A stretch of 19,568 nucleotides of DNA from Entrophospora sp. SA101 (taxonomy: Eukaryota > Glomeromycota > Glomeromycetes > Entrophosporales > Entrophosporaceae): assembly GCA_958430865.1 (NCBI GenBank), contig CAUDNR010000440.1, positions 11,960 through 31,527 on the forward strand. The letters are read 5' to 3'. Positions 17,401-19,568 of the stretch are shown in pieces (position 1 is the stretch's first letter; each line of letters starts with the position of its first letter). Under the pieces are notes generated by a model that was not told the DNA's origin, did not search any database, and saw only the letters and a list, made by a program, of their open reading frames with translations. The position numbers were made by a program, and so were the translations under genes.

Positions 17401-18585
17401 TAATTTTGGTAACCAATGAAAATGGTGTGAAACTATTTATTTTCTTTCTATTATTTATTAATAACAGAAAAAAAAAAAAAGAGAGGATGAGCATTGACCT
17501 CAAACGTTGTGCATCCATCGTAGATCATCGGTATTTAAAGCCAGTATATTAATATAGGACATTTTTCTTCGTGGTTTATTGGTTCGTATCATGTAAATAA
17601 ATATTTTATTACATGTATCTCATTCAAAAATTTATTTATTATTATTGGTTTGAGTTTTTTTAAATCTGGGTTGTTTTTATTGTTAGACAGCATCATAGCT
17701 TTACTTAATAAAGCTTAGTTACACAATTATTTTTCGGCGATTTTTTCATATATATATACAAAAAAATTGGTACCGCGTGACACAACATTTTTTATTATCT
17801 AATTTTTGTGAAATAACGATCGACTGGTAGCATTAATGAATATATTTGCTAACATTGTTTGTTCTAGTACATAATGATTAATAATCATTATGTTAACGAT
17901 GTACAAATGCATACAAAGTTTTATCTTGATAAGAAATTTATCTATTATGATTCAAACCTTAATCTCTAGAAATTTTTTACTAAAAAATTAACAAGAGCTA
18001 AACGAATTTCAGCTGAAATTATCAAAATTATGGACAATTTAATAATATTCTTTATCTCTTGAAAAATATAAAATAGAAAGTATTATCTTTTTACGTGTAT
18101 TGAAACTTTTTTAATCTAATCGGTTTTTTTTCCTTTTTTTTAATAATAAAACAAAAATGTCCTGTCTATTTCAAGATATTTCTGTTTGCATTAAATACTA
18201 TACATTATTCCTTTGGTTTGCTACAATAAATTATAATTTAATGGCAAAAAAAATTATTGTTATTAGCAATTAACTTATTTCAGTATTATATCGATTCAAT
18301 CTACTCAAAAATAAAAGAACATTCGGTGATATTATAAACAATATCGATCATTAAGGTGCAAAATAAAAAATTATAAATCTATTCTATAATAGAAAATAGC
18401 ACAATAGAAATGGTATAATTATTATATGTATCTTACAGATAATCATGTATTAGTGTTAGCTTATTAGATTTATAAACGTAAACTCCTACATAGTGACTGA
18501 TTTGCTCAGTAACTTTTAATACTACTATTTTGCTATTAAATTGCAATTTTTTAAAAATATCCCCATATCAATGATAATATTAAAA
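17401..18585. other. Gene-free stretch with one strong palindrome
   Basis: No coding frame is supported on either strand. A GC-balanced patch at 17485-17540 (TTGACCTCAAACGTTG) is upstream of the receptor gene and may be regulatory. The palindrome at 17869-17893 is annotated separately. The rest is AT-rich. Confidence 0.5.
17869..17893. repeat. Perfect 11-bp inverted repeat around a 3-base centre
   Basis: ACATAATGATT, centre AAT, then AATCATTATGT. The overlapping TAATGATTAATAATCATTA resembles homeodomain-type ATTA/TAAT sites placed head to head. It could be a regulatory site or simply AT-rich chance structure, though an 11-bp exact arm is more than expected locally. Confidence 0.5.
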
Positions 18586-19033
18586 ATGGTCGTAACGAAT
18601 TTATTAATCTGCAATGAACAGTAAGTAAAGAATCCACAATTATTTTAACATTAATAACTGATGATTTTAGGAAACGTATAAGCATTGTCCACGCCGATCA
18701 CTTTTGCCAAGAAAAAAAAAATTGAATTTCAATGCTTTGATACAATACGTCATTATACATAATATATTACTATGTCTCGCAATTCTAAGAAAAAACTCTA
18801 GGCATATTTACTATGAACTCAAAACAGTATATGCAATATCAAAACTGGGTAAATATGATCACATTATTCATGAAGGTCATATAACTATTATAAATAAGAA
18901 GACACAAGATGTAAATGAGGTATTTGATTATGTAGATATCTCAAAGCGAATAATCTCGATTCAAATATTCTCAGCATGTAGAGAAAAATTATCGGAAAAA
19001 ACTATATATATATATTTATTCGACATCAGATGA
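18586..19033 (+). other. Uncertain coding locus, unrecognised product
   Basis: A 109-codon frame runs from 18704 to 19033 (basic start PRKKKLNF; later DVNEVFDYVDISKR, IFSACREKL). Just upstream an ATG at 18586 opens a short frame that meets a good donor GTAAGT at 18620 and an acceptor TTTTAG at 18670. Splicing there leads into a frame that stops after the ten-A run at 18712-18721. The longer frame would need a one- or two-base change in that run. The frame overlaps the 3' end of the minus-strand ORF by 18 bases. I do not recognise the sequence, and it may be decayed. Confidence 0.3.
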
Positions 19034-19462
19034 TATAGTTGAACTATCTTCTTCTAAATTTCTACTTGATCTACGTGGGCGTGTACTACGTAATAAGGAC
19101 ATATTAACTATTAAGATATTCCGTAAAATTAGCAAAGTATTTATGAATTCCTCTAGAATAGAAGGATCGTTTGAATATCTGATCGATATTTCAGATTCCC
19201 GCAAATTATAATAACGATGCACCTCGACCGAATCTCTGATAAGAACATTCAAACGTAATTTACAACCCGACACTTGTACTCCAACAATGCCAAACTGGCT
19301 ATTTTCTACCCTACGGCCTTTAAGTGCCCAATACATTCCATCATTCGTTTCGCGCCATAATTTCATACTATCAGCTTCCTCTTTTTGTATGGTACAGATA
19401 ATTCGCAAACATTCCGCATACATAAGTTCATATAATTTATTGCTTTCCTTAGAGATAAGCAT
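19016..19462 (-). CDS. Hypothetical protein, probably 5'-truncated or frameshifted
   Basis: This 148-codon minus-strand frame reads NKLYELMYAECLRIICTIQKEEADS, then a Trp-rich block (KLWRETNDGMYWALK), GIVGVQVSGCKLRLNVLIRD, HRYYNLRESEI, and a hydrophobic helix LLILRNILIVNMSLL. The basic, Ser-rich and acidic tail (RPRRSSRNLEEDSS) looks disordered. No known domain can be named. The style resembles large uncharacterised gene families of mycorrhizal fungi (inference). Upstream of the ATG the original frame seems to continue in another phase (LREIYFPDVCLSLR), separated by an in-frame TGA. So the true N-terminus was probably longer and this copy is either broken or joined by an unseen intron. Codon pattern and length make coding origin likely. 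Confidence 0.5.
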   Translation of the reverse strand: MLISKESNKLYELMYAECLRIICTIQKEEADSMKLWRETNDGMYWALKGRRVENSQFGIVGVQVSGCKLRLNVLIRDSVEVHRYYNLRESEISIRYSNDPSILEEFINTLLILRNILIVNMSLLRSTRPRRSSRNLEEDSSTISSDVE

Positions 19463-19500
19463 ACATCAGGAAAATAAATCTCACGTAAACCTAAAACTGA

Positions 19501-19554
19501 CCAGCATTATGCGGAAATGTTAACAGAATTACCAAAATATCGACATAATGCTGG
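19501..19554. repeat. 11-bp inverted repeat at the window end
   Basis: CCAGCATTATG (19501-19511) and CATAATGCTGG (19544-19554) are exact inverted copies 32 bases apart, partly continuing inward (CGGAAA against TCGATA). It may be a small hairpin element or the end of a larger one cut by the window. Flanking target duplications cannot be identified. Confidence 0.55.
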
Positions 19555-19568
19555 CCAATTCTGAACCC

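Noticed and set aside
18704..18725. Frameshift in the ten-A run as proof of a pseudogene
   Set aside because: A homopolymer of this length could be a sequencing error, so the locus is left as uncertain and not called dead.
1..19568. CRISPR array, tRNA, rRNA or bacterial operon features
   Set aside because: No regularly spaced identical repeats with unique spacers, no cloverleaf with correct A/B boxes, and the genes are intron-rich and eukaryotic.

Overview
The window is very AT-rich eukaryotic DNA. Its genes are split by many short introns of about 65-110 bases with GT..AG ends, and transposon remnants sit between them. A carboxypeptidase Y, a Tlg1/syntaxin-6 SNARE and a receptor-like seven-helix protein next to decayed pogo, hAT-like and MITE insertions point to a fungus. 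The base composition, the intron style and the look of the pogo transposase and uncharacterised ORFs suggest an arbuscular mycorrhizal fungus (Glomeromycotina, Rhizophagus-like). That assignment is inference from pattern, not from a search.

Layout. 1-926: the right part of a deleted pogo-like element, with a tandem array, a short N+C fused transposase remnant and the right terminal repeat. 1480-2829 (+): an eight-exon Qc-SNARE gene of the syntaxin-6/Tlg1 type; its second intron has AT..AC ends and a U12-type donor. 2830-5097: gene-free, with probable interspersed repeats including a tandem duplication at 4307-4455. 5098-7336 (+): a seven-exon carboxypeptidase Y gene with a complete Ser-Asp-His triad and a 17-nt exon. 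7839-8457 (-): broken coding debris I do not recognise. 8920-9323 (-): a decayed RecQ-like helicase.

9878-13586 is a 3.7-kb pogo/Tigger-like transposon with TA target duplications. Its minus-strand transposase keeps three catalytic aspartates but has frameshifts. A 255-bp hAT-type MITE with an 8-bp target duplication has landed in it, and a 733-bp element with 43-bp terminal repeats has landed in its 5' tandem array. Almost abutting it, 13591-14496 is a second, internally deleted pogo-like element. 15000-15110 is a hairpin MITE. 15709-17332 (-) is an intact seven-exon gene for a seven-helix GPCR-like receptor with an Asp/Gly-rich tail. 17333-18585 is gene-free. 18586-19033 (+) and 19016-19462 (-) are two converging, poorly understood loci.

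The three intact genes are independent housekeeping or signalling functions: Golgi/endosome membrane fusion, vacuolar proteolysis and probable nutrient or pheromone-type sensing. They are not an operon-like system. Most of the remaining DNA is layered mobile-element debris whose order of insertion can partly be read from the sequence.
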